Assembly: GCA_947627285.1 (NCBI GenBank)
Contig: CANQVL010000016.1
Coordinates: 1-49,936 of the forward strand
Direction of reading: 5' to 3'
From: an uncultured Oscillospiraceae bacterium
Lineage (GTDB): Bacteria > Bacillota > Clostridia > Oscillospirales > Oscillospiraceae
Length of the DNA: 49,936 bases
Numbering within the stretch: position 1 is the stretch's first letter; each line of letters begins with the position of its first letter. The translations under genes were made by a program, and so were the position numbers. This document shows positions 23,296 through 32,455 of this stretch, piece by piece. Below the pieces are notes generated by a model. That model had not been told where the DNA came from and made no database searches. It was given only the letters and a program-made list of their open reading frames with translations.

Positions 23296-24624
23296 ATGGT
23301 AAACGTTCCCTTCACCCTCGACTTTTCCGAAAATGGGTGTGGAAAATACACCCCCGGCAGCCTCGGTTTTGTGACGGAGGAGGAGATTTTCCAATATTCG
23401 GAATTAAAAGTGCCGGAGGTAAACAGCGGTTTTACCCCCGTCTGGTGGTACTCCGGTGCCCCTCTGACAGCGCTCAGACAGGGTCCCGATGGGGTCTGTG
23501 CGGCCCCCGGAGGCGCCGCGATAGGGGGCGATCTCATATGCCGTGCGCTGCCGCTGTGGTTCAAGGCGGACGTGGGGCCCGGAAGGTACAAAATAACCGC
23601 GACCCTTACGGCGGCAAGGGATTCGGACGAGATCACCGTCTTTGTCAGCCGCCGGAGGCTCGCCTGGAAGGGCAGTCTCCGCGCCGGTGAAAGCGCGGAC
23701 ATAGAGGTCCTGTGTGACGTTTCACCAATCATCGCCGTGGGCGGCGGAGACGCCGCCGTCAGCGACAACGGGGTTGCCGAGGACGTGAGCGTGGACTTCA
23801 CGGTGCTGGGCGCGGGGCTTAAAAGGATAAGCGTAGAGCCCTGGGAAGGTCCCGCGATGTTCATAATGGGCGATTCCACCGTGACGGACCAGCCCGCCGC
23901 GTACCCTTACGCGCCGGGGTGCAACTATTGCGGCTGGGGGCAGATGCTCCAGCTCTATTTGGGGACAGGCTATGTGGTCTCCAACCACGCCCACTCAGGG
24001 CTCTCCACCGAGACCTTCCGGGAAAAGGGCCACTACGCCGTGATGCTCCCGCAGGTGAAACCGGGCGACGTTGTGCTCATACAGTTCGGGCACAACGACC
24101 AGAAAAAGAGGCGCCTGGCGGCGGAGACGGGGTACACGGAGAACCTGATAAGGTACATCCGCGAGCTCAGGAAGGCAGGCGCGAAGCCCGTTCTTGTCAC
24201 CTCCCTTGCGCGGAACACCTGGAAAAGCCCCACGGAGTACAACGATCTTCTTGAAAGATGGGCCGCGGCGGCAGTGAAAGTCGGGCAGGTTGAAAATGTT
24301 CCCGTTCTGGACCTCCACGGCATGATGATGAGGAAGATAATTGACTCCGGAATGGAGGGGGCTAAGAGGTTCTACCACCCCGGCGACTACGCCCACCCCA
24401 ACGACTTCGGGGCGCACATGGCGGCGGGGTTCGTGGCATCCGAGCTGGCGCGCGCCGGCATTATCCCGGAGCCTCACGTTCCCGCCTGGGAGATACACGG
24501 CCCCTTTGAGGGGCTCAAACGCCCCGAAAACGAGGCGGACCTTCACGGAAACGCCGCCCCCGCCGAGGAGCCGAGGCTTGTGGACTACGGGCTCATACCC
24601 GATATGCCCTGGCCGGTGGATTGA
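23296..24624 (+). CDS. Rhamnogalacturonan acetylesterase (CE12) with an N-terminal beta-sandwich
   Basis: At 442 residues. Residues 1-180 form a beta-rich domain beginning FTLDFSENGCGKYTPG, as found before the catalytic domain in many CE12 proteins. The SGNH esterase follows, with Ser194 (MGDSTVTDQ), the oxyanion Gly region (AHSGLSTETF), Asn in FGHNDQKK and the catalytic pair Asp364/His367 (DYAHPND). It removes acetyl esters from galacturonate in RG-I, which lets lyases and hydrolases proceed. It is the second CE12 domain of the locus and is not closely alike to the fused one, so it may have a different regio-preference. No signal peptide. The tail from 400 on is a Pro/Glu-rich extension. Confidence 0.9.
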   Translation: MVNVPFTLDFSENGCGKYTPGSLGFVTEEEIFQYSELKVPEVNSGFTPVWWYSGAPLTALRQGPDGVCAAPGGAAIGGDLICRALPLWFKADVGPGRYKITATLTAARDSDEITVFVSRRRLAWKGSLRAGESADIEVLCDVSPIIAVGGGDAAVSDNGVAEDVSVDFTVLGAGLKRISVEPWEGPAMFIMGDSTVTDQPAAYPYAPGCNYCGWGQMLQLYLGTGYVVSNHAHSGLSTETFREKGHYAVMLPQVKPGDVVLIQFGHNDQKKRRLAAETGYTENLIRYIRELRKAGAKPVLVTSLARNTWKSPTEYNDLLERWAAAAVKVGQVENVPVLDLHGMMMRKIIDSGMEGAKRFYHPGDYAHPNDFGAHMAAGFVASELARAGIIPEPHVPAWEIHGPFEGLKRPENEADLHGNAAPAEEPRLVDYGLIPDMPWPVD

Positions 24625-24746
24625 GGGTCGAGCCGGCGTCAGCTTAAAGCATAACTAACCCTTACGATGGCATTATACCACAAAGGCAAGTATTTGTCAA
24701 GCATTATTTTAAGTATTTTTAATTATTTTTGGGGAGGGGCAACAAT

Positions 24747-26900
24747 ATGGAGCACACTAAAGGCGGGTTCACGATGCCCGGTGAGTCGGGCTACGAGAAG
24801 CTGACGCTGGAGCTTGCGGAGAGATGGGGCGCCGACGTGGTGAGGGACAGCGACGGCACGAAGCTCTCCGACGAGATAATCTCGGCGGGCTACGGGGTCT
24901 ACTCCACCATCTGCATAATCCGGGAGCACAACGAGTTCGCGAGGGAGCATCCCGAGTGCCTTCAGCAGTCCTTTTTGTCCACGGAGCCCGTGGCGGCGGA
25001 GGGCGGGGAGCTGAAGATAGACCTCATCGCCGGATTTTTTGACCAGCAGTTCAAGGTAAACGACTCCCCCGCGTCCCGCGCCTACTGGCAGGTGTGGGAC
25101 AGGACCGAGGGGAGGGTCCTGGACGCGGGCGAGTGGAGCTATGACGGCGGGACCGTCACGGTGAAGTCCCCCGTCCCCTTCCACACCTACACGGCGAGCT
25201 TTCTCGCCTACCGGCTGTGGGAGGAGATCAACATGTACAACCATGTTACCAACTCCTGGACCAGCGAGCACCTTATGCCCATCGACCCGCGCCTTCCCGT
25301 GGCGCAGGAGTACCTTTACAATTACCTGGACGGCTGGTGCAGGGACCACCCGGCGACAACGGTGGTGCGGTTTACCAGTATGTTCTACAACTTTGTGTGG
25401 ATCTGGGGAAGCCACGAGCGCAACAGGACGCTTTTCACCGATTGGGGGAGCTATGACTTCACCGTGAGTGAGAAGGCGCTGGCGGATTTTGAGAGGGAGT
25501 ACGGCTACGCCCTCACCGCCGAGGACTTTATCAATCACGGCGATCTCCAGGTCACCCATATGCCCCCCACGGAGCACAAGCGGGACTACATGGAGTTCAC
25601 CCAGAGGTTCGTCGCCGGGTTCGGGCGCAAGCTGGTGGAGCTGGTACACAGCTACGGCAAAAAGGCGTATGTATTTTACGACGACAGCTGGGTGGGCGTG
25701 GAGCCCTACGGCCCGCACTTTAAGGAGTTCGGCTTTGACGGGATAATCAAGTGCGTCTTCTCCGGCTACGAGGCGCGGCTGTGCGCCGGGGTGCCGGCGG
25801 GGGTACACGAGCTCAGGCTCCACCCGTACCTTTTCCCCGTGGGGCTGGGCGGCGCGCCCACCTTTATGGAGGGGGGCGACCCCACCGCCGACGCCAGGAA
25901 ATATTGGGTGAACGTGAGGCGCGCGCTTTTGCGGGCGAAGATAGACAGGATAGGTCTGGGCGGGTACATACACCTTTTGGAGGGCTTCCCGGACTTTGTG
26001 GACTACATAGCGGAGGTTTCCGACGAGTTTCGGGCGATACGTTCCCTGCACACAGACGGCGCGCCCTACGTGCTCCCCATGAGGGTGGCGGTGCTCCACA
26101 GCTGGGGCGCTCTGAGGCCCTGGACGCTCTCCGGACACTTCCACGAGACATATATGCACGACCTCATCCACATAAACGAGGCGCTTTCGGGGCTCCCCGT
26201 GGACGTGCGCTTTATCGACTACAGCGACGCGAAATCCGGCGCTTTGAAGGACGCGGACGTGGTGATATGCGCCGGAAGAGCGGGCACGGCGTGGAGCGGC
26301 GGGGCTGTTTGGAATGACCCGGAGCTTGTCGCCGCCGTGACGGAATGGGTACACTCCGGCGGCGTGTTCCTGGGGGTAGGCGAGCCCACCGCCACGCCCG
26401 AGGGCTGGGGATACTTCAAGCTCCGCCACATTCTCGGAGTTGACAGGGACACCGGCGCCAGGGTGTGCCACGGGCGCTACACCTTCGACGTGGAGACGGT
26501 CCCGGGGCTCATACCTGAGGGTGCGGGGGTACGGGGGCTTTCCCACCTCTACCTCACCGACGGGGAAACAAAGGTGCTTGCCGCGGATCCGGATACGGGA
26601 CTTCCCGCCGTCGCCGCCCACAAGTTCGGCGCCGGATGCGGGGTATATCTGTCCAGCTTCCAGTTTACGCCCGAAAACACCCGTATGCTTTTGAACCTCA
26701 TGCTCCGGGCAGGTGGAAAGGAGCTTGGGCAAATGTGGCTCACTGATTCGCCGGCGGCGGAGTGCGCCTGGTTCCCGCAAAGCCGCTCGCTGGTGGTGAT
26801 AAACAGCTCCGCCGAGGCGCGCACTGTCGGCGTCGCCACGGACAACGGGCGGGCGGAGATAGAGCTCGAGCCCTTCGGAACAGTGATAAAGAAAATATAA
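24747..26900 (+). CDS. GH112 phosphorylase, probably D-galactosyl-beta-1,4-L-rhamnose phosphorylase
   Basis: The 717-residue protein matches the GH112 family: the MPGESGYEKLTLELAERWGAD start, WGADVVRDSDGT, FTSMFYNF, YYD-type FYDDSWVGVEPYG, GFDGIIKCVFSGYEAR and GGYIHLLEGFPDF. The family has lacto-N-biose/galacto-N-biose phosphorylases and D-galactosyl-beta-1,4-L-rhamnose phosphorylase. With rhamnose isomerase, mutarotase and RG-I enzymes around it, the last activity is expected: Gal-Rha plus phosphate gives galactose 1-phosphate and rhamnose, saving an ATP. ATG 24747 has GGAGG 9 bases before it. The 122 bp before it hold only a weak TTGTCA/AT-rich promoter-like stretch. GH51 follows after 30 bp. 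Confidence 0.88.
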   Translation: MEHTKGGFTMPGESGYEKLTLELAERWGADVVRDSDGTKLSDEIISAGYGVYSTICIIREHNEFAREHPECLQQSFLSTEPVAAEGGELKIDLIAGFFDQQFKVNDSPASRAYWQVWDRTEGRVLDAGEWSYDGGTVTVKSPVPFHTYTASFLAYRLWEEINMYNHVTNSWTSEHLMPIDPRLPVAQEYLYNYLDGWCRDHPATTVVRFTSMFYNFVWIWGSHERNRTLFTDWGSYDFTVSEKALADFEREYGYALTAEDFINHGDLQVTHMPPTEHKRDYMEFTQRFVAGFGRKLVELVHSYGKKAYVFYDDSWVGVEPYGPHFKEFGFDGIIKCVFSGYEARLCAGVPAGVHELRLHPYLFPVGLGGAPTFMEGGDPTADARKYWVNVRRALLRAKIDRIGLGGYIHLLEGFPDFVDYIAEVSDEFRAIRSLHTDGAPYVLPMRVAVLHSWGALRPWTLSGHFHETYMHDLIHINEALSGLPVDVRFIDYSDAKSGALKDADVVICAGRAGTAWSGGAVWNDPELVAAVTEWVHSGGVFLGVGEPTATPEGWGYFKLRHILGVDRDTGARVCHGRYTFDVETVPGLIPEGAGVRGLSHLYLTDGETKVLAADPDTGLPAVAAHKFGAGCGVYLSSFQFTPENTRMLLNLMLRAGGKELGQMWLTDSPAAECAWFPQSRSLVVINSSAEARTVGVATDNGRAEIELEPFGTVIKKI

Positions 26901-26930
26901 CGCTAATATTAGCATAAAAGGAGACTCCGT

Positions 26931-28412
26931 ATGCGAATCATCATAAACCCCAACCGCTCAGTGGGGACCATAAACCCCAACATCTACGGGCACTTTGCAG
27001 AGCACCTGGGACGGTGCATATACGAGGGGCTGTGGGTGGGCCCCGACTCCCCCATACCCAACGAAAACGGGCTCCGCTCCGACGTGGTAAGCGCCCTTAA
27101 GGAGCTTCACGTACCGGTCCTGCGCTGGCCGGGCGGGTGCTTTGCCGACACCTACCACTGGCGGGACGGCGTGGGGCCCGCTGAGAGCCGCAAGACAATC
27201 GTGAACACCAACTGGGGCGGCGTCACCGAGGACAACCGCTTCGGGACCCACGAGTTCATGGAGCTTTGCCGCCAGCTGGGGTGTGAGGCGTATTTTTCCG
27301 GCAACGTGGGCTCCGGCACGGTTCAGGAGTTTTCCGACTGGGTGGAATACTGCAATATGCCGGGCGTGTCGCCCATGGCGGACCTGCGGCGGCAAAACGG
27401 GCGGGAGGAGCCCTTCAACGTGAAATACTGGGGCATCGGCAACGAGGCCTGGGGCTGCGGAGGAAATATGCGCCCGGAGCACTACGCGGACCTTTGCAGG
27501 CAGTATTCCACGTATCTTCGCGACTACTCCGACCACAAAATATATAAGATCGCCTCCGGCGCGAATGTGGCGGACTACGAGTGGACGGGGAAGGTGGCGG
27601 AGATAGCCGGCGGGACCATTGACGCCGTGAGCCTCCACTACTACACCCTGCCCCACGACGAGTGGAGCCGCAAGGGAGCCGCCACGGGGTTCACCCGCGA
27701 GGAATATTACGCTGTGCTGAAAAAGACCCTGCGCATGAAGGAGCTGGTGACGGAGCACGGGCGGATACTGCGCCGCGCCGACCCCGAGGGCCGGCTTGGG
27801 CTGGTGGTGGACGAGTGGGGCACCTGGTACGACGTGGAGCCGGGGACGAATCCGGGCTTCCTCTATCAGCAGAACACCGTGCGTGACGCGCTGGTGGCGG
27901 CGCTGAACCTGAATATTTTCAACGACCATTGCGACACGGTGGTGATGGCTAACATCGCCCAGACGGTGAACGTCCTACAGGCGATGGTGCTCACCGAGGG
28001 GGCGAAAATGCTCAAAACCCCCACATACCACGTGTTCCGCATGTTCCGGGAGCACCAGGGGGCGAAGCAGGTGGAGACATACGCCGAGACGAAGCTCATC
28101 TCCTGCGGGGATTGGAGCGTGCCCAACATACAGGTCTCCGCCAGCGAGGGCGCGGACGGGTCCGTACTGCTCACGGCGGTGAACCTCTCGGACACTGACG
28201 CGGCGCCTCTGGAGGTGCTGATGGACGGGATAACGGAGAAATCGACGGTCACGGGCGAGATCCTGGGCGGGGACGCCGGGGCCTACAACACCTTTGAAAA
28301 TCCCGACGCGGTGAAGCCCGCGGCTCTGGGCGGCCTGGAGGTCAAGGGCGGCGGCGTGAAGGCGGTGCTTCCCGCCTCCTCCGTGGCGGCGATAAGGATA
28401 GTCCGTGAGTGA
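26931..28412 (+). CDS. Alpha-L-arabinofuranosidase, GH51
   Basis: At 493 residues, this retaining exo-enzyme of the GH51 family removes arabinofuranosyl units from arabinan or arabinogalactan side chains of pectin. The [21 protein letters not shown] start and [14 protein letters not shown] are diagnostic. The acid/base is Glu172 ([11 protein letters not shown]) and the nucleophile is Glu295 ([14 protein letters not shown]). The C-terminal beta-sandwich spans about 385-493. No signal peptide, as in other intracellular GH51 enzymes. AAAAGGAGA lies 7 bases before ATG. The end overlaps the small Cys-rich gene by 8 bp. Confidence 0.95.
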   Translation: MRIIINPNRSVGTINPNIYGHFAEHLGRCIYEGLWVGPDSPIPNENGLRSDVVSALKELHVPVLRWPGGCFADTYHWRDGVGPAESRKTIVNTNWGGVTEDNRFGTHEFMELCRQLGCEAYFSGNVGSGTVQEFSDWVEYCNMPGVSPMADLRRQNGREEPFNVKYWGIGNEAWGCGGNMRPEHYADLCRQYSTYLRDYSDHKIYKIASGANVADYEWTGKVAEIAGGTIDAVSLHYYTLPHDEWSRKGAATGFTREEYYAVLKKTLRMKELVTEHGRILRRADPEGRLGLVVDEWGTWYDVEPGTNPGFLYQQNTVRDALVAALNLNIFNDHCDTVVMANIAQTVNVLQAMVLTEGAKMLKTPTYHVFRMFREHQGAKQVETYAETKLISCGDWSVPNIQVSASEGADGSVLLTAVNLSDTDAAPLEVLMDGITEKSTVTGEILGGDAGAYNTFENPDAVKPAALGGLEVKGGGVKAVLPASSVAAIRIVRE

Positions 28413-28656
28413 GGTCAAATGCCGCCGGTGCCTTCTCAATGAGCTTGCCCAGGGGCGGGAGCTTTACGAGAGCGTGAGGGCGTACCGGTCGGAGCTTCCG
28501 CCGGAGGAGCGGACGGAGGACAGGGAGTTTGAGGCAAGGCTCCGTGAGTGCAGGGAGTGCGGGTATCTTGCCAACGCCACATGTATGCAGTGCGGGTGCT
28601 TTGTGGAGATCAGGGCGGCGAAGAGGGATATACACTGTCCGATGCTGAAGTGGTAA
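28405..28656 (+). CDS. Small Cys-rich protein, DUF6171-like
   Basis: The 83-residue product has two or three Cys pairs: CRRC (6-9), CRECGY (about 49-53) and CMQCGC (about 60-65), plus Cys78, spaced as in a zinc ribbon. The middle is charged and helical ([24 protein letters not shown]). It resembles the DUF6171 proteins common in gut Clostridia; no function is known to me. It starts with GTG inside the GH51 end (8-bp overlap), so it is translationally coupled. Its stop codon TAA forms the first bases of a perfect hairpin. A link to carbohydrate use rests only on position. Confidence 0.7.
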   Translation: MSEVKCRRCLLNELAQGRELYESVRAYRSELPPEERTEDREFEARLRECRECGYLANATCMQCGCFVEIRAAKRDIHCPMLKW

Positions 28657-28695
28657 AAAAGGTTCTGCGAACCTTTTTTAGAAGGGGAAACGGCT
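28654..28695 (+). terminator. Hairpin on the stop codon: terminator-like relic of the multi-hairpin repeat
   Basis: TAAAAAAGGTTC (28654-28665) pairs perfectly with GAACCTTTTTTA (28669-28680) around TGC; the first three bases are the stop codon of the upstream gene. GAAGGGGAAACGG follows, which matches the start of the linker box of the full repeats (GAAGGGAAAACG in copy 1), but the rest of the element is missing. It may reduce read-through into the mutarotase gene 47 bp further on. Confidence 0.65.
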
Positions 28696-28727
28696 ATTAT
28701 CAATATCAAAATCAAGGAGGGTTTTTT

Positions 28728-29045
28728 ATGGAGCGCATGGCCTGGAAGGGGCGGATAAGGCCCGGGTGCAAGGCGGAGTATGTCAGGCGGCACAATGAGA
28801 TCTGGCCGGAGATGGTGGAGGTTTTGAAGGCCGCGGGGATCTGCAACTACACCATTTTCGCCAACGGCGAGGAGCTTTTCGGCTACTATGAGTGCGAAAA
28901 GGGCATTGAGTTTGCCGAGAGGACCCAGGCGGAGAGCCCCGTTGTGGACAGGTGGAACGAGTACATGAAGGACATATTGGAGCTGGAGATGGACCCGGTG
29001 ACGGGCGCTCAGCCCAAGCTGGAGCCGGTGTTCCGGCTGGATTGA
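28728..29045 (+). CDS. rhaM: L-rhamnose mutarotase
   Basis: The 105-residue protein interconverts alpha and beta anomers of L-rhamnose so that isomerase RhaA gets its preferred form. It is collinear with E. coli RhaM (104 residues): YVRRHNEIWPEM carries the catalytic His22 at the same position, then GICNYTIF and WNEYMKDILE near the end. ATG 28728 has AAGGAGG 7 bases upstream; a longer reading frame from 28548 lies over the preceding gene and is rejected. It lies between a hairpin and GH105, far from rhaBAD, which suggests that it is induced with the RG-I enzymes. Confidence 0.95.
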   Translation: MERMAWKGRIRPGCKAEYVRRHNEIWPEMVEVLKAAGICNYTIFANGEELFGYYECEKGIEFAERTQAESPVVDRWNEYMKDILELEMDPVTGAQPKLEPVFRLD

Positions 29046-29057
29046 GGGGGAGCGGAA

Positions 29058-30104
29058 ATGAAGCTTGACTTTGATAAGGAACAGGTGCTCCGCACTATGG
29101 ACGCGGTGGTGGACCGCACCATGCGCATGGATATGACCTGGGACTGGCCCTGCGGGGTGGCGTACTACGGCATATGCGAGGCATATGAGGCCACGGGGAA
29201 GAGGGAGTACCTGGACGCGGTGAGGGCGAGGGTGGACGAGTTTCTTGAGCTCGGACTGCCCACCTGGACGGTGAACACCTGCTCCATGGGGCACTGCTGT
29301 CTTTCGCTTTATCAGCACACGGGGGAGAAGAAGTACCTGGACGTGGTGATGAGCAAGATAGACTACCTGAAAAATTCCGCGCTCCGCTTCGGGGACAATG
29401 TTTTACAGCACACTGTCTCCGCCAACAACGACTTTCCCGAGCAGGCGTGGGCGGACACGCTGTTTATGGCGGCGTTTTTCATGCTCCGGGTGGGCGTGGA
29501 GCTGAAGGACGAGGAGCTCATCGACGACGCGCTCAACCAGTGGTACTGGCACATAAAATATCTCCAGGACCCCGCCACGGGGCTTTACTACCACGGCTAC
29601 AACAACATAACCGGCGACCATATGTCCGGGTTTTACTGGGGGCGCGCCAACGCCTGGGCGGCGTATACCATGTCCCAGGTGGGGGCGAGACTGCCGCAGG
29701 CGTACCTCTATCCCAAATTCCTTGACGTGACGGGCTCGCTCAACGACCAGTTGGCGGCGCTGAAGCTCTGCCAGACGGAGAACGGGCTGTGGCGCACGAT
29801 ACTTGACGACCCGGAGAGCTACGAGGAGGTCTCCGCCTCCGCGGGTATCGCCGCGGCGATGGTGGCGAAGGGGAACCCGCTGCACATAAAGTACATAAAC
29901 CGGGCCATACCCGGCATACTTGCCAACATCTCTCCCGACGGGCGGGTGCTCAACGTCTCAGGCGGAACCGCCGTCATGCGGGACCGGGACGGGTACAGGA
30001 ACATCAGCCGCGACTGGATACAGGGCTGGGGCCAGGGGCTGGCGCTGGCGTTTTTGGCGGGAATATTGAGGTACGACCAATCGGAGGGGGCGAACTCTTT
30101 GTAA
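29058..30104 (+). CDS. Unsaturated rhamnogalacturonyl hydrolase, GH105
   Basis: This 348-residue (alpha/alpha)6-barrel enzyme of the YteR/YesR type removes the unsaturated galacturonyl residue that a rhamnogalacturonan lyase leaves at the non-reducing end. Seen are TWDWPCGVAYYGI, ADTLFMAAFFMLRVG with the catalytic Asp133, YYHGYNN, GFYWGRANAWAAYTM and RDWIQGWGQGLALAFLAGILRY. The family hydrates the double bond rather than using a classic double displacement. No signal peptide. It is 12 bp after rhaM. The stop codon TAA is the first triplet of an 18-bp perfect hairpin that opens repeat copy 2. Confidence 0.95.
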   Translation: MKLDFDKEQVLRTMDAVVDRTMRMDMTWDWPCGVAYYGICEAYEATGKREYLDAVRARVDEFLELGLPTWTVNTCSMGHCCLSLYQHTGEKKYLDVVMSKIDYLKNSALRFGDNVLQHTVSANNDFPEQAWADTLFMAAFFMLRVGVELKDEELIDDALNQWYWHIKYLQDPATGLYYHGYNNITGDHMSGFYWGRANAWAAYTMSQVGARLPQAYLYPKFLDVTGSLNDQLAALKLCQTENGLWRTILDDPESYEEVSASAGIAAAMVAKGNPLHIKYINRAIPGILANISPDGRVLNVSGGTAVMRDRDGYRNISRDWIQGWGQGLALAFLAGILRYDQSEGANSL

Positions 30105-30382
30105 TATTTTCGCAAAGGCTTTGCCTTTGCGAAAATATTAGGGGGGACGTGCGGAAAAAAGCCGTGAATTCTGCGGAATTCACGGCTTTTTTCCTGCTGT
30201 CGCGCGGCGCGCACTCGTTGTCGCGGAAGTCGCTTAACCTCGCCCCGCCGCAAGCGGCAGGGCTCAGGCGCGGACTTCGCTCCTCCTCTCCCCACGCAAT
30301 CATGATTGCGTGGGGACCCCAAAATGCGGCACACTTGCGCGACATAAGGTGATTTTTCCGACGTACATGCCGCCGGAAAAAT
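30102..30382 (+). repeat. Multi-hairpin intergenic repeat, copy 2 (long form)
   Basis: H1: 30102-30119 with 30123-30140, 18 perfect pairs that include the GH105 stop codon. Box GGGGGGACGTGCGG. H2: 30153-30171 with 30176-30194, 19 perfect pairs, loop TGCG. Box CCTGCTGTCGCGC. The long H3 region (about 30199-30342) has an inner stem GAAGTC/GACTTC around a segment starting GCTTAACCTCGCCCCGC, and CCCCACGCAAT/ATTGCGTGGGG with loop CATG (30290-30315). It ends with GCGCGAC, the AAGGTGATTTTTCCG box and H4. It lies between converging GH105 and GH35. Confidence 0.85.
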
Positions 30383-30396
30383 GTTTTATTGGTGGA

Positions 30397-32454
30397 TTAG
30401 GATTTCGGTTCGGTGTAGACGGAATTATTGGGGGCGGTGTAGGCTATGTGGCAGGTGTTTTGGTAGAGAAGGGAGGCGGGGAGGCGCCAGGGGAGGCGGT
30501 CGGAGAATTTGTCGGCGGTGAGGGCGCCGTTGACGTAGAGCTGGGCAACGTCGAATTTTGTGGGGACGGCGACGAAGCCGCGGGGGGAGGTGACGGTGAG
30601 GCGGCGCCAGAATACGGGGCGGTCGCCGCCCAGGCGGAGCTCCTCGGGGTACTGGGGCTCGAAGGGCGGCGGGCAGGGGCGGGTGGTGAGGCGGGCGGCG
30701 GGGGCGCTGCCGTCCAGAAGGGAGAGCTCGTCCGTGTCGCCGTAATCCTCCGTGTCCTCTTCGCCGGAGGCGAGCTGTTCGCCCTGGAATTCGTAAAGGT
30801 CGGCGCCGCCGCCCAGGACGGTGCCGGTTTCCAGGCGGCGGAGGTATTTTGCCTCGTACAGGCTGAGGACGGTCACGCTTATTGAGCCCACGGGGACAGT
30901 CTCGACGCCGTCGCCGGTAAACTCAAGTATCCCGCGGCTTTTGAATTTGAAGCGGGGCTTAATATTGGGAATGGCGGCGAAGTAATATTCGTCCTTCTCG
31001 CGGCATATGAGCTGGGCTGTGGCCCATTCCAGTCCCTCGCCGCCCAGACTGAGCCCGAAGGGGAGAATGAAGGCGGTGTCGCCCTTTACGTCGATGGGCG
31101 GGAGCTCCAAACCCAGGGGGCGGAAGGAGACGCTTTTCATGTCCCGGAGCTTCATATGGCGCTGGTGGTGGTTTACGAATATGAAGCCGGAGGAGCCGTC
31201 GGTGCGCATGGCGTAGCGGAGGGTCTCGGTATCGCCGGCGGGGGCGAATTTTTCCGCCGGGACGTGCTCCATGGGGGCGAGAATGTGGCCGAAGTCCCGG
31301 ACGAAGAGGTGAAGGAGGTTTAAAAGGCGGTAGGTCTCCCCTATCTCGCCGTAGGGGGAGATACACGCCTGGAAGCCGTAATCGAGTATGGGAAGGTCGT
31401 TGGGGTAGCCGGTGGCGCGGGACTCCTGGAGGGTGGAGAGGGCGCCTATCTTGTTTATGCCGCCGTGGTACATGTACCAGCCCATCAGGTTGTTGCCACA
31501 GCCGAGCTTTGATAGGCCCATGGAGTAGGCGTCCATGGGGGCGACGGCGGGGCGGCGGTGGTAGGTGGGCTGGAGGCCAGGGCCCAGCTCGCAGGTGGCG
31601 AAGGGGTAGCGCTCGTAGGGGAGGCGCCAGCCGGAGCTGTCGGTGTCGTGAAGGGGGTCCACCCAGACCGCCGCCTCGTTGCGTGTGGGGTTGAAGGTGA
31701 AGTGGACGGAGGGGGGAAGCTCCTCTGTCGTCTCCGCCCAGGGCGCGTCGGCGTAGCCGCCGAACACGGGGAGGAACTCGTCCACGGGCATTTTCGCGCC
31801 GTAGCAGCTGTTCCAGCCGGTGGCGGTCCAGAGGGGCACGTCAAAGCCCACGCTTTGGGCGAGCCTTTTCAGCGCCAGGAGGTGTTCGGCGTTGTCCACA
31901 AGCTCGTTTTCTATCTGGACGCCGATGATGGGTCCGCCGTCCTTGTAAAAGAGGCCCTTCACCTGCTCGTATATGTGCCTGTACCATATCTCCGCCTTCT
32001 CCATGTAGCCGGGGTTGTTGTCCCGGATCTTGAAGGGCTTTTTCAGTATCCAGTCGGGGAGGCCGCCGTTGCGGGTCTCGCCGTGGCACCAGGGGCCTAT
32101 GCGGATGATGACGTCGAGCCCGGCGGCCTGGGCGTCTGCGACGAATTTTCTCAGGTCCCGGTCGCCGGTGAAGTCGAAGCTCCCCTCCGATTCCTCGTGG
32201 TATATCCAGAAGACGTAGGTGGAGACGGCGGTTATGCCTCCGGCGCGCATTTTGGCAAGCTCCCGCGCCCAGTTTTCGCGCCTGTCGCGGACATAGTGGT
32301 ACTCCCCCATCACGCCGATCCAGGGCTTGCCGTCACGCTCGATATAAAGTGAGTTTACGTCGATCCGCCGTCCGGCGGGGTCCGCGCCGCCCAGCTTGAG
32401 GTGCCCGCGAAGTATCTCCGAGGGCCTGTACTCGGAAAAGCGAAGCTCGGTCAT
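30397..32454 (-). CDS. Beta-galactosidase, GH35
   Basis: At 685 residues, this retaining enzyme most likely takes galactose from galactan or arabinogalactan side chains. IGVMGEYHYVRDRRENWARELAKMRAGGITAVSTYVFW is the diagnostic start of the TIM barrel. The acid/base is Glu184 (GVQIENELVDN) and the nucleophile is probably Glu289 (FATCELGPGLQ). The C-terminal 230 residues form beta domains, including DVAQLYVNGALTADKF. No signal peptide. GGGGAG lies 7 bases before ATG and the start is 1 bp after the stop of the preceding GH2 gene, so the two are translated together. Confidence 0.93.
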   Translation of the reverse strand: MTELRFSEYRPSEILRGHLKLGGADPAGRRIDVNSLYIERDGKPWIGVMGEYHYVRDRRENWARELAKMRAGGITAVSTYVFWIYHEESEGSFDFTGDRDLRKFVADAQAAGLDVIIRIGPWCHGETRNGGLPDWILKKPFKIRDNNPGYMEKAEIWYRHIYEQVKGLFYKDGGPIIGVQIENELVDNAEHLLALKRLAQSVGFDVPLWTATGWNSCYGAKMPVDEFLPVFGGYADAPWAETTEELPPSVHFTFNPTRNEAAVWVDPLHDTDSSGWRLPYERYPFATCELGPGLQPTYHRRPAVAPMDAYSMGLSKLGCGNNLMGWYMYHGGINKIGALSTLQESRATGYPNDLPILDYGFQACISPYGEIGETYRLLNLLHLFVRDFGHILAPMEHVPAEKFAPAGDTETLRYAMRTDGSSGFIFVNHHQRHMKLRDMKSVSFRPLGLELPPIDVKGDTAFILPFGLSLGGEGLEWATAQLICREKDEYYFAAIPNIKPRFKFKSRGILEFTGDGVETVPVGSISVTVLSLYEAKYLRRLETGTVLGGGADLYEFQGEQLASGEEDTEDYGDTDELSLLDGSAPAARLTTRPCPPPFEPQYPEELRLGGDRPVFWRRLTVTSPRGFVAVPTKFDVAQLYVNGALTADKFSDRLPWRLPASLLYQNTCHIAYTAPNNSVYTEPKS

Positions 32455-32455
32455 G

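Noticed and set aside
28548-29045. A longer 165-codon start for the rhamnose mutarotase
   Set aside because: The extra 60 codons lie over the DUF6171-like gene in another frame and the hairpin; ATG 28728 has a perfect AAGGAGG and gives the standard RhaM length.
30149-30352. Reading frames inside repeat copies 2 and 6
   Set aside because: They follow hairpin arms and are not kept in the other copies; the element evolves by stem pairing, not by codons.
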